Shown: positions 1 through 7,634 of the stretch, one piece after another
Layout: each line of letters begins with the position of its first letter
How positions within the stretch are numbered: the stretch's first letter is position 1
Assembly (NCBI GenBank): GCA_964347615.1
Contig: CAYFZO010000003.1
Span: forward strand, 1-64,000
Reading direction: 5' to 3'
From: CAYFZO01 sp964347615
Lineage (GTDB): Bacteria > Pseudomonadota > Gammaproteobacteria > Poriferisulfidales > Oxydemutatoraceae
DNA: 64,000 bases
Made by a program: the position numbers and the translations under genes
The notes under the pieces: generated by a model
Told to the model about the DNA's origin: nothing
The model's database searches: none
The model's input: only the letters and a program-made list of their open reading frames with translations

Positions 1-6
1 CGGCGG

Positions 7-723
7 TCATGATTCCAGCGCCGCGCGTTGCAAGCCGATGAGCTCCTGAATCCCCTTACGGGCAAGCGCCGGCATCACGTCGAGCTCGTCGCGGCGAAAC
101 GCATGTCCTTCGGCGGTGCCCTGAATTTCGACAAGCCCGCCCGCCTCGTTCATCACGACGTTCATATCGGTTTCAGCGTTGCTGTCTTCGTGGTAGTCGA
201 GGTCGAGCACCGGCTCGCCCGCGCAAATCCCGACCGATACCGCCGCCACCGCGCCGTGAACCGGGCTTTTCTTCAGCACCGAGCGTTTGACCAAGCAGTC
301 CGCGGCGTCGTGCAAAGCAACAAAGGCACCGCTGATTGCGGCGGTGCGCGTACCGCCGTCGGCCTGCAACACGTCACAGTCGATCACGATGGTGCGTTCA
401 CCAAGTGCTTCCAAATCCATCACCGCCCGCAGCGAACGCCCGATCAGGCGCTGGATCTCGACAACCCGCCCCTGTTGACGGCCTCTGACCGCCTCGCGCG
501 GCACACGGGTGTGCGTGGCACGCGGCAACATCCCGTACTCGGCGGTTACCCACCCTTTCCCGCTGCCCTTCAAGAAAGCCGGCGCACGTTCATCGACGCT
601 CGCGGTGCAAAGCACTCTGGTGCGCCCGAACTCGGCCAGAACCGATCCTTCGGCGTATCGGGTGTAGGCGCGGGTGAAACGGACCGCCCGCAACTCGTCG
701 TTGGCTCGATTGCCTGCTCTCAT
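7..723 (-). CDS. rph: Ribonuclease PH
   Basis: A 3'-5' phosphorolytic exoribonuclease that trims the 3' ends of tRNA precursors in the cytoplasm. From the chosen start the protein is 238 residues, the usual length for the family. It opens with a RAGNRANDELR segment and has the family's GWVTAEYGMLPRATHTR stretch and the basic GRQQGRVVEIQRLIGRSLRA segment, followed by IDCDVLQADGGTRTAAI with the conserved phosphate-site region. An in-frame start lies 8 codons upstream (747), but those residues do not match the family start, so MRAG at 723 is preferred. It diverges from yicC across a gap of about 75 bp, a pairing common in proteobacteria. Identification is very secure. Confidence 0.96.
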   Translation of the reverse strand: MRAGNRANDELRAVRFTRAYTRYAEGSVLAEFGRTRVLCTASVDERAPAFLKGSGKGWVTAEYGMLPRATHTRVPREAVRGRQQGRVVEIQRLIGRSLRAVMDLEALGERTIVIDCDVLQADGGTRTAAISGAFVALHDAADCLVKRSVLKKSPVHGAVAAVSVGICAGEPVLDLDYHEDSNAETDMNVVMNEAGGLVEIQGTAEGHAFRRDELDVMPALARKGIQELIGLQRAALES

Positions 724-797
724 CAGCTTGAAGTCGTCACATCCCAAAGTGCTTCAGACGCCCGTCATTATACGGAAGCTGATAAAGTGAGCGGATT

Positions 798-1682
798 ATG
801 ACTTACAGCATGACGGCGTTCGCCCGGGGGGAACGCCCGATCCAATCCGGCGTCCTGAGCTGTGAAATCAAGACGGTCAACCATCGCTATCTCGACGTCT
901 CGGTGCGCGCGACGGGGGCATTGCGGGAGCTTGAAGCCGAAGCGACCGCCAAGATACGCAACAAGCTCGCGCGCGGGCGGGTCGAATGCCTGCTGAACGT
1001 GCAAACCGACGGCGGGAAACAAACGACGGTGGACGTCAAAGCGCTTGCCGCTTTGGCCGAGGAAATGCGCACGGTCGCAACCGCGCTGGGCGAAGCGGAC
1101 CTGTCCTTGTCCCCGGCTTCGATAATCGAGATGATGAAATGGCCGGGCGTGTCGGTCGCCGCCGAGCTCGACGTCGAACGGCTGCGGGAGGACGCAACCG
1201 AGCTGCTCGACGAAACACTCGACAAAGTGGCCGAAAGTCGCCGTGAAGAAGGCAGAAGATTGGAAACGTTCGTGCTGGGACACTGCACCGACCTGGAAAG
1301 AGTCATCGCGCAACTGCGCCGGCGCTATCCGCAGGCGCTGGCGGCGGCGCGCGACAAACTGAACGATCGCCTGAATGAAATCGACGTGGACGTCGAACCG
1401 GAACGCCTTGCGCAGGAAGCCGCGATACTTGCACAGAAGCTCTATCTGGGAGCCGACATAGAAGAGGAGTTGAATCGTTGCACCAGTCACGTCGAAGAGC
1501 TTAAGGCGATTTTCAAACGCGAAGAGCCCATCGGAAGACGCCTTGACTTCATGGCGCAGGAACTGAACCGGGAAACGAACACGATATCCTCGAAATCGAT
1601 CGACGTCGAAACCACGCACACCGCGGTCGAGGCGAAAACGCTGGTCGAACAAATACGCGAGCAGGTTCAGAACGTAGAATGA
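798..1682 (+). CDS. yicC: YicC family endoribonuclease
   Basis: A 294-residue member of the YicC/YloC family, recently characterised as an endoribonuclease involved in RNA turnover. Visible family landmarks are the N-terminal MTYSMTAFARGE, the KTVNHRYLDVSVR segment and the C-terminal GRRLDFMAQELNRETNTI block followed by a Lys-Ser-rich helix. Length matches the family. It diverges from rph, and its stop codon overlaps the start of the short asparaginase gene by 4 bp (ATGA), which suggests translational coupling. Confidence 0.95.
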   Translation: MTYSMTAFARGERPIQSGVLSCEIKTVNHRYLDVSVRATGALRELEAEATAKIRNKLARGRVECLLNVQTDGGKQTTVDVKALAALAEEMRTVATALGEADLSLSPASIIEMMKWPGVSVAAELDVERLREDATELLDETLDKVAESRREEGRRLETFVLGHCTDLERVIAQLRRRYPQALAAARDKLNDRLNEIDVDVEPERLAQEAAILAQKLYLGADIEEELNRCTSHVEELKAIFKREEPIGRRLDFMAQELNRETNTISSKSIDVETTHTAVEAKTLVEQIREQVQNVE

Positions 1683-2182
1683 GCACCGATAGAATAATCA
1701 TCCTTGCGACCGGCGGCACTTTTGACAAGGTGTACTACGACGCACTGACGGGTTACAAAATCGGCCCTCCCCAGGCGCTTAACATCCTCGAACAAGCCGG
1801 CGTCGGCTTTGACTACGCCGTCGAGACGCTGATACAAAAAGACAGCTTGGACATGACCGACGACGACAGACGGCAAATCAGCGAATGGGTTGCGGGCGAC
1901 AAAAACAAGCTTTTCGTGATTACGCACGGCACCGACACCATGGTCGAGACCGCCCGTGCGCTGGAGCGGGAGTTGGCGACGCCAATCGGGAAAACCGTCG
2001 TCCTCACCGGTGCGATGCAACCCGCGAGACTCAAGAACACCGACGCCGACTTCAACCTGGGCTTTGCGCTCGGCGCCGTACAGGTGCTGCCCCCCGGCGT
2101 CTATATCGTAATGAACGGGGCGATCCTCAAGCCCGGCGAAGCAGTCAAAAACCGCGACGCCGGACGTTTTGAGAGGGAGTGA
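1679..2182 (+). CDS. Short (single-domain) asparaginase-like protein
   Basis: A 167-residue protein matching only the N-terminal catalytic domain of type I/II L-asparaginases. It has the first nucleophile motif ATGGTFDK near residue 11, the second catalytic motif THGTDTMVE near residue 81, and the following VVLTGAMQPARLKNTDADFNL segment, then stops after a Lys-containing stretch (EAVKNRDAGRFE). The C-terminal domain, which completes the active site of the neighbouring subunit in classical asparaginases, is absent. There is no sign of a frameshift, and comparable short forms are known in proteobacteria, so it is probably intact. The start overlaps the yicC stop (ATGA). Substrate and activity cannot be confirmed from sequence. 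Confidence 0.82.
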   Translation: MSTDRIIILATGGTFDKVYYDALTGYKIGPPQALNILEQAGVGFDYAVETLIQKDSLDMTDDDRRQISEWVAGDKNKLFVITHGTDTMVETARALERELATPIGKTVVLTGAMQPARLKNTDADFNLGFALGAVQVLPPGVYIVMNGAILKPGEAVKNRDAGRFERE

Positions 2183-2297
2183 GCCTTCCGCACGGCGCCG
2201 CCCCGAGGAGAACCCAAGTAGAGCTCGGGGAGAAACCGCCGAAACGCGCCGGCGGCGCAAACCGCCTCTATTCCGGCCGGGTTTCTTGGCCGCGGCT

Positions 2298-2325
2298 ATT
2301 GAACTCCCGGCGGACGCCCCCATAT
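2298..2325 (+). promoter_or_regulatory. Putative sigma-32 heat-shock promoter of the Hsp20 gene
   Basis: ATTGAA at 2298-2303, a 14-bp spacer and CCCCATAT at 2318-2325 closely match the enterobacterial heat-shock consensus (CTTGAA, 13-15 bp, CCCCATnT). The element lies about 48 bp upstream of the small heat-shock protein start. The match in sequence, spacing and position is good; function is inferred. Confidence 0.7.
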
Positions 2326-2372
2326 ACGACACAAGTGAAAAACCAAAAGCACCAAAATGGAGGAGGTACACG

Positions 2373-2777
2373 ATGTACTTGAAATACGATCCCTTTTACA
2401 GCTTGGCCAAATTGTGGGAGCCGGGAGTCCGGCCCGCAGCCGAGCAATATCTGACGCCTCTCGCCGATATCGTCGAAAAAGACGACGAGTGGGTGTTCCG
2501 GGTGGATATGCCGGGGGTTGATAAAGACCACATCAACATCCACGTGGATGGCGATCAATTGGTCGTCTCCGGAAACCGCCACGAAAAGACCGAAGAGAAA
2601 AAGGACGGTTACACCTACTTCGAAAGGGTGGACGGCAACTTCGAAAGGCGCTTCGTGTTGCCGGAAACCTCGGACCGGGGTGACATCAGTGCAAAAACCA
2701 AAAACGGCGTCCTCGAAATTCACATCGGAAAACAGCCCGAGGTGAAACCCCGCAGGATTGCGATCGAGGAGCACTAA
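2373..2777 (+). CDS. Hsp20/alpha-crystallin family small heat-shock protein
   Basis: A 134-residue ATP-independent holdase chaperone. The alpha-crystallin domain spans roughly residues 32-130, with PLADIVEKDDEWVFRVDMPG at its start, the DGDQLVVSGNR strand pair and the conserved GVLEIHI motif near the end, followed by a short C-terminal tail. The reading frame is open far upstream, but the start at 2373 has a perfect AGGAGG at 2361-2366 and gives the normal family length. A heat-shock type promoter precedes it and a rho-independent terminator follows, so it is probably a stand-alone stress-induced transcript just upstream of the HtrA protease. Confidence 0.93.
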   Translation: MYLKYDPFYSLAKLWEPGVRPAAEQYLTPLADIVEKDDEWVFRVDMPGVDKDHINIHVDGDQLVVSGNRHEKTEEKKDGYTYFERVDGNFERRFVLPETSDRGDISAKTKNGVLEIHIGKQPEVKPRRIAIEEH

Positions 2778-2800
2778 ACGCGCCTTTTGCGTCAACCAAG

Positions 2801-2865
2801 AAGCCACGGTGCTCTCCGGGTTGAAAACTGGAAACAGGCCCTGGAAACAGGCCGTGGCTTTTTTT
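2801..2865 (+). terminator. Rho-independent terminator after Hsp20 gene
   Basis: AAGCCACGG at 2801-2809 pairs perfectly with CCGTGGCTT at 2852-2860 and is followed directly by a run of T to 2865. The 42-nt loop holds a short direct repeat (GAAACAGGCC). It sits 24 bp after the Hsp20 stop and argues against the longer htrA open frame that would begin at 2758. Confidence 0.72.
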
Positions 2866-2898
2866 AAGGGCGTGCAGAAGTTCACGCCGACAAACGCG

Positions 2899-4302
2899 AT
2901 GTATTCGACAATGCGATTTCCAGCGAGAAAAAAGCCATTGCACAAGCGCGACCGCCGGCCGGCCGGCGCGACGATCGCGTGCCTGGTGCTCTCGGCTTTC
3001 CTGAACGACGGTGCACATGCCGGGATGGCCGGGTTGCCGGGCGGAAAAACGCCGACGCTCGCGCCGATGCTGGAAAAAGTTCTGCCCGCCGTGGTGCACG
3101 TCGAAACCGAAGCGACGGTCATGGTGTCCCGACGCATGCCTTTCAACGATCCGTTCTTCCGACGCTTCTTCGACGCACCTCCCCCTCAGGAGAGAAAACG
3201 CGGAGGCTTCGGGTCAGGCGTGATCATTGACGCGGACAAAGGACACGTCATCACCAACAACCACGTCGTCGCTCAAGCCGACAGCATCATCGTGTCGCTC
3301 TCCGACGGGAGGCGCTTTGAGGCGGAAGTAATCGGGCGCGACAAGGACACCGACGTTGCGATCCTGAAAATCGACGCCGACGATTTGACCGAAATCGTAA
3401 TCGGCGACTCCGAAAAACTGCGGGTCGGGGATTTCGTGGTCGCAATCGGCAATCCTTTCGGTCTCGGGCAAAGCGTCACTTCCGGCATCGTCAGCGGACT
3501 TGGCAGAAGCGGCCTCGGTATCGAATCCTACGAAGACTTCATCCAAACCGACGCGCCCATCAACCCGGGCAACTCCGGCGGTGCGTTGATAAATCTTGAA
3601 GGCGAATTGATCGGCATCAACACCGCGATAATCGGACCGAGCGGAAACATCGGCATCGGCTTTGCCATCCCGGCCAATATGGCGATGGAAGTCGCCGCAC
3701 AATTGCTCGAGTTCGGCGAAATCAAGCGCGGTCTTCTGGGCGTGTCGATACAGACGCTCACGCCCGACCTCGCCAAAGCTTTCGGCACCGAACGCGACTA
3801 CGGCGTCGTTATCTCGATGATCTCTCCCGATTCGGCGGCTGAAAAAGCCGGGCTCCAGGTCGGGGACATCGTGCTGTCGATCAACGGAAATCCGACCAAG
3901 ACCGTCGCCGACATGAGGAACTTCATCGGCTTGCTCAGAACCGGCTCCGAAATTACGCTTGAGGTTTTGCGCGGCGACGACAAACTCGCGGTCACCGCAG
4001 TCATCGAGGAGAAAAAGAGAACGACGGGCGAAGGTGCCGAACTTGACAAGCGCTTGAGCGGCGCTTCATTGCAAGTGGTCGAAGCCGACGGCAAGACCGG
4101 CGGCGACGCGGTCTTGGTCAAAAGCGTCCGTCCCGGCAGCCCGGCCTACCGCTACGGACTGCGTGAAAACGATCTGATTCTCGAAGCCAACAGACGCAGG
4201 GTCGAGACCCTGGACGAGCTGCGGGCGGCGCTCGCTTCCCGGGGGCCTGCCCTGCTGAGACTGCAACGCAGCGGACGCAACCTGTTTCTCGCGCTGAAAT
4301 AA
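2899..4302 (+). CDS. Periplasmic HtrA/DegP-type serine protease
   Basis: A 467-residue Do-like protease/chaperone for misfolded envelope proteins. A basic N-terminus and hydrophobic stretch ending near GAHAG look like a signal peptide. The trypsin-like domain carries the triad His122 (TNNHVV), Asp152 (TDVAIL) and Ser226 (PGNSGGAL), with spacing like that of DegP. Two PDZ domains follow (about 275-365, with KRGLLGVSIQ, and about 385-467). The open frame extends to 2758 but that part crosses a terminator, so the start is placed at 2899 (2911 is also possible). It follows the Hsp20 gene, which suggests a shared stress role but a separate transcript. It could equally be called DegQ/MucD-like. Confidence 0.93.
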   Translation: MYSTMRFPARKKPLHKRDRRPAGATIACLVLSAFLNDGAHAGMAGLPGGKTPTLAPMLEKVLPAVVHVETEATVMVSRRMPFNDPFFRRFFDAPPPQERKRGGFGSGVIIDADKGHVITNNHVVAQADSIIVSLSDGRRFEAEVIGRDKDTDVAILKIDADDLTEIVIGDSEKLRVGDFVVAIGNPFGLGQSVTSGIVSGLGRSGLGIESYEDFIQTDAPINPGNSGGALINLEGELIGINTAIIGPSGNIGIGFAIPANMAMEVAAQLLEFGEIKRGLLGVSIQTLTPDLAKAFGTERDYGVVISMISPDSAAEKAGLQVGDIVLSINGNPTKTVADMRNFIGLLRTGSEITLEVLRGDDKLAVTAVIEEKKRTTGEGAELDKRLSGASLQVVEADGKTGGDAVLVKSVRPGSPAYRYGLRENDLILEANRRRVETLDELRAALASRGPALLRLQRSGRNLFLALK

Positions 4303-4308
4303 GCCTGA

Positions 4309-4536
4309 TCAACCGCCGGTGACCGGCGGGAAAAAAGCAACTTCATCACCGTCGCCAACCCGGGTACCGACCCGCGCGTATTCCTGATTTACCGCGCACA
4401 AAACGCCGCTCAACGGTCTGTCTCCCGCCGCGGCGCGCCATACGTCCTCGACGGTGCACAGCTGCGACGCGTCGAAGTCGTCTTCCGCTTTGCCCATCTC
4501 TTCCTTGAGGCTTGCGAAGTATTTAACCTTGATCAT
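4309..4536 (-). CDS. moaD: Molybdopterin synthase small subunit (MoaD/ThiS fold)
   Basis: A 75-residue ubiquitin-like sulfur carrier. It starts MIKVKYFASLKEEMGK and ends in FFPPVTGG, with the C-terminal di-glycine that is thiocarboxylated to carry sulfur for molybdopterin formation. Its place opposite moaC, 96 bp away and divergent, supports MoaD over ThiS. The large subunit gene moaE is not in the window. Confidence 0.9.
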   Translation of the reverse strand: MIKVKYFASLKEEMGKAEDDFDASQLCTVEDVWRAAAGDRPLSGVLCAVNQEYARVGTRVGDGDEVAFFPPVTGG

Positions 4537-4632
4537 CGGTTCGCCCGGGGAATGATTTCAGGAGTAATTCGGGTTGCGTGATATACTCGCGCTCCTTTTT
4601 CCCGCCTCTCTTGACTCTAGACTCTAGCATAG

Positions 4633-5142
4633 ATGACGGAATTGACCCATTTCAACAAGCGCGGAGAAGCTCGGATGGTCGACGTCGGAGCCAAGCCGGC
4701 GACGCGCCGGGCGGCGATCGCCGCGGGTGAAATCCTGATGCAAGCCGAAACGTTGTCGCTGATTCGCCGCGGTGAGCATTCGAAAGGCGACGTGCTCGGG
4801 GCAGCGAGAATCGCCGGCATCATGGCGTGCAAAAAAACCGCCGAGCTCGTTCCCTTGTGCCATCCGTTGCCGTTGTCGTCGGCGACGATCGAGTTCGAAA
4901 CCGGCGACGATCCGGTATGCGTCAAATGCCTCGCGCGGGTGGAAACAAACGCCCCCACCGGCGTCGAAATGGAAGCCCTGGTTGCGGTCCAGACCGCGTT
5001 GCTGACCGTCTACGACATGTGCAAGGCGGCGGACCGCGGCATGACAATCAACAACGTTCGCCTGTTGAAGAAAACCGGCGGTCGATCCGGAGACTGGGAA
5101 AGAAACAAGAACAGGCCGGGCGGGAAAGACGCCGGCGGCTGA
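4633..5142 (+). CDS. moaC: Cyclic pyranopterin monophosphate synthase
   Basis: A 169-residue enzyme of molybdenum cofactor synthesis, acting with MoaA to form cyclic pyranopterin monophosphate from GTP. The family pattern is clear: LTHFN near the start, ARMVDVGAKPATRRAAIAAG, the GDVLGAARIAGIMACKKTAELVPLCHPLP region with catalytic Lys and His, and the C-terminal AVQTALLTVYDMCKAADRGM helix. Length is standard. It lies 24 bp upstream of the AsmA-like gene, so co-transcription is possible although the functions are unrelated. Confidence 0.96.
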   Translation: MTELTHFNKRGEARMVDVGAKPATRRAAIAAGEILMQAETLSLIRRGEHSKGDVLGAARIAGIMACKKTAELVPLCHPLPLSSATIEFETGDDPVCVKCLARVETNAPTGVEMEALVAVQTALLTVYDMCKAADRGMTINNVRLLKKTGGRSGDWERNKNRPGGKDAGG

Positions 5143-5166
5143 CGCCGGCGCCCGGGCAACCGGCTC

Positions 5167-7628
5167 GTGAAGATTATCAAGCGACTGCTGCTGCTGTTGT
5201 TCGCCGGCGTCTTCATAGTGACGGCCGCGTTGCTGTTCGTCGCGGTGAACATAGATCCGAACGACTACAAGGAAAAGATACAAGCCGCGGCGCAACAAGC
5301 AACCGGACGCAAATTGACCATAGAGGGCAACGTCGGCCTGACGCTTTTCCCGGCCTTGAGCCTGGACCTTCAAGGCGTTTCGCTCGACAATCCGCCGGGA
5401 TTTGAAGGCCGCTTTGCGTCGGTCGAGCGCGTTCGCGCGAAACTGGACTTGCTGCCGCTCCTGCAAAAACACCTTGAAATCGGGAAAGTCACCTTACGCA
5501 AGCCGCGCCTCAACCTTCACACCTTGAGCGACGGGCGGACGAACTGGAAAGATCTGGCGGTGCAGGACAAAAAGCCGCCTTCCGAAACCGGGGTCGGCGC
5601 AGGCCCCGCTGCGTCTCCCCTGATCGCGGGATTCAGTCTCGCGGGCACGTCGATCGAGGATGCGACCGTAACTTGGCGCGACGCGCGTACAAACGAAGAC
5701 GTGCAGGTCAGCCGCCTCAACCTGAAAACCGGCGCGCTGGCGTCGGGCAGACCGACCGAAATCGCTCTCAGCGGCGTCGTCAGCGACCGACGTCGCGGGC
5801 TTTCCGCCGACCTGAGCCTCGACGCCGAAGTGTTCGTCGACCTGCAAAACCGGCACGTTCGCATGGACGAGTTCGCCGCCGTCGCCGATTTCCGCGGCAA
5901 CAACGAAAAACCTCTCAACGTCCGGGCCAACGCCGCTGTCGCGATTGACTTGGCCGCCGAACGGGCTGAAATCCGCCGCCTGTCCGCAAACGTCGCCGAT
6001 ATGCACGTCAACGGTGACGTCGACGTCGCCGGATTGTCCGACAAGGCCAGAATTTCGCTCGCCTTGAAAAGCGACGACCTGGCACCGCGCGCACTCGCCG
6101 GCGCCTTGGGCGTTCCCGCGGACCATTGGCCCGAGCGAGCGAAGCTTGACCTCGACGCGACGATCGACCTCGCAAAGGACTNNNNNNNNNNNNNNNNNNN
6201 NNNNNNNNNNNNNNNNNNNNNNNNNNNNNNNNNNNNNNNNNNNNNNNNNNNNNNNNNNNNNNNNNNNNNNNNNNNNNNNNNTCAGAAAACCGCCGAATCA
6301 CCGCAACGGTCAAAAGCAACGCGTTCAACCCGCGCGCGCTCGCCGAAGCCTTGGACGTTCCCTCGGACCACTGGCCCGAGCGAGCGAAGCTTGACCTCGA
6401 CGCGACGATCGACCTCGCAAAGGACTCGGGGCGATTCAGGAAAGCAATTGTCGAGGTCGGCGACGCGCGCGTCGAAAGCGAAGGGACGATATCCGGCCTG
6501 CTTTCAGAAAACCGCCGAATCACCGCAACGGTCAAAAGCAACGCGTTCAACCCGCGCGTGCTCGCCGAAGCCGTCGGCCTCAAACTGCCGACGACCGTCG
6601 ACAAGCAAACGTTCGGCAAGTTTGCGGTCTCGGGCGATTTCGCCGCCGCCGTCGCCGCCGAGGAAGCAAGTGCCGTCATCCGCAACGCGGAAATGACGCT
6701 CGACGACAGCCGCTTGCGCGTGAGCGGCGAAGCCGCATGGGTGCCGGCGTTGAATGCAAGCCTGAACGTCGAGTTGGATCGCGCTGACGCGGGCCGCTAT
6801 TTCCCGCCGGGGGAAGCGAAACACGCCGCCGTAAGCCTTCGCGTGGCCGACTTGCGCGCGCAAATCCGCGCCTCGGGTCAAAGCCTGAGCGCGTCCAAAG
6901 TCAAGGCGAAAGTATTCGACGGAAGCTACAACGGCGCCTTTTCATTCGACGCAGGCTCCGGCGCGGACGGAAAACAAGCAACGTGGCGCAGTCGCGGCGA
7001 GGCGACCGGCTTCAAGATCGAGCAGCTGCTCGCCGCGCTCGCGGTCAAAGACGAGAAAGTGCTGAAAGGCACGGGCTCCTTGTCTTACCGCTTGGTCGCA
7101 CGGGGAGAAAGCGGAGAATCACTGACCCGTTCGCTCGCGGGTTCGGTCGAGCTGAAACTCGAAAAAGGCGCTTTCAAAAATCCGCAGCTCGCGCGGAACG
7201 TCGAGCAAGTGATTGCTTTCTTCGAAAAACGCCCGCCGGCCGGCGCGGGCGAAGAGCTGCTCCTCCATGACGTCGCCGCAAGTCTTTCGTTGAAACAAGG
7301 GGTGGCCGACAACCGCGACCTCGAAGCCAGGCTGCCGCTGTTGCATCTGCGAGGCGCGGGCAAAGCGGATCTTGTCGCCCAGCGCATAGACTACCGGTTG
7401 CGCGTAGGCCTGCTGAGGCAGCCGCGCGACAAACGCCTCTATATCCCGATAAAGATTTCCGGCGCGCTCGACGATCCCGACTACTCGGTGGACCTGGAAA
7501 AGATCCTGCGGGAACAAGCCCGGAGCCGACTGCGACGAGAAGCCGAAAAATCCAAAGCTCGGCTCAGGGAAAAAGCCCGGGACAAACTCGAAGATATTCT
7601 GAAAGAAGGACTGAAGCTGCCTTGGTGA
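5167..7628 (+). CDS. AsmA-family outer-membrane assembly/lipid-transport protein, interrupted by assembly gap
   Basis: A large inner-membrane-anchored periplasmic protein of the AsmA/YhjG type, a family linked to outer-membrane biogenesis and phospholipid transport. It starts with GTG at 5167, with an N-terminal transmembrane helix (about residues 5-27) and the family segment VNIDPNDYKEKIQAAAQQATGR; the C-terminal part (about 6800-7628) matches the AsmA C-terminal domain and ends in a charged helical tail. The gene is split between two frames only because the 100-N run at 6182-6281 has the wrong length: the flanks are copies of a 222-bp (74-residue) tandem repeat, and a true gap of 77 bp (or 77 plus multiples of 222) joins the frames. 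It is therefore probably intact. Confidence 0.85.
6083..6585 (+). repeat. 222-bp tandem repeat inside the AsmA-like gene
   Basis: The sequence from 6282 recurs at 6504, giving a period of 222 bp (74 codons). The first ~75 bp of these two copies are almost identical, and the stretch ending at 6181 matches the one ending at 6426 over about 60 bp with a single difference. Protein repeats contain HWPERAKLDLDATIDLAKD and SENRRITATVKSNAFNPR. At least two and a half units are present, with the assembly gap inside one of them. Near-identity at DNA level implies recent duplication. Confidence 0.88.
6182..6281. other. Assembly gap (100 N)
   Basis: Exactly 100 undetermined bases, the usual placeholder for a scaffold gap of unknown size. 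It interrupts a tandem repeat, the likely reason the assembly broke here. Aligning the flanking repeat copies predicts 77 missing bases, corresponding to 6427-6503 of the next copy, or more if additional repeat units were collapsed. Confidence 0.95.
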
Positions 7629-7634
7629 CGCCGG

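Noticed and set aside
1679..2182. Asparaginase pseudogene
   Set aside because: Motifs are intact, the start is coupled to yicC, and no remnant of the second domain is seen in any frame downstream.
2758..2898. N-terminal extension of the HtrA protease
   Set aside because: It would start inside the Hsp20 gene and run through a rho-independent terminator; the extra residues do not resemble a signal peptide.
6182..6696. Frameshifted, broken AsmA-like gene
   Set aside because: The frame change is across a placeholder gap; correcting its length to 77 bp by repeat alignment restores one frame.
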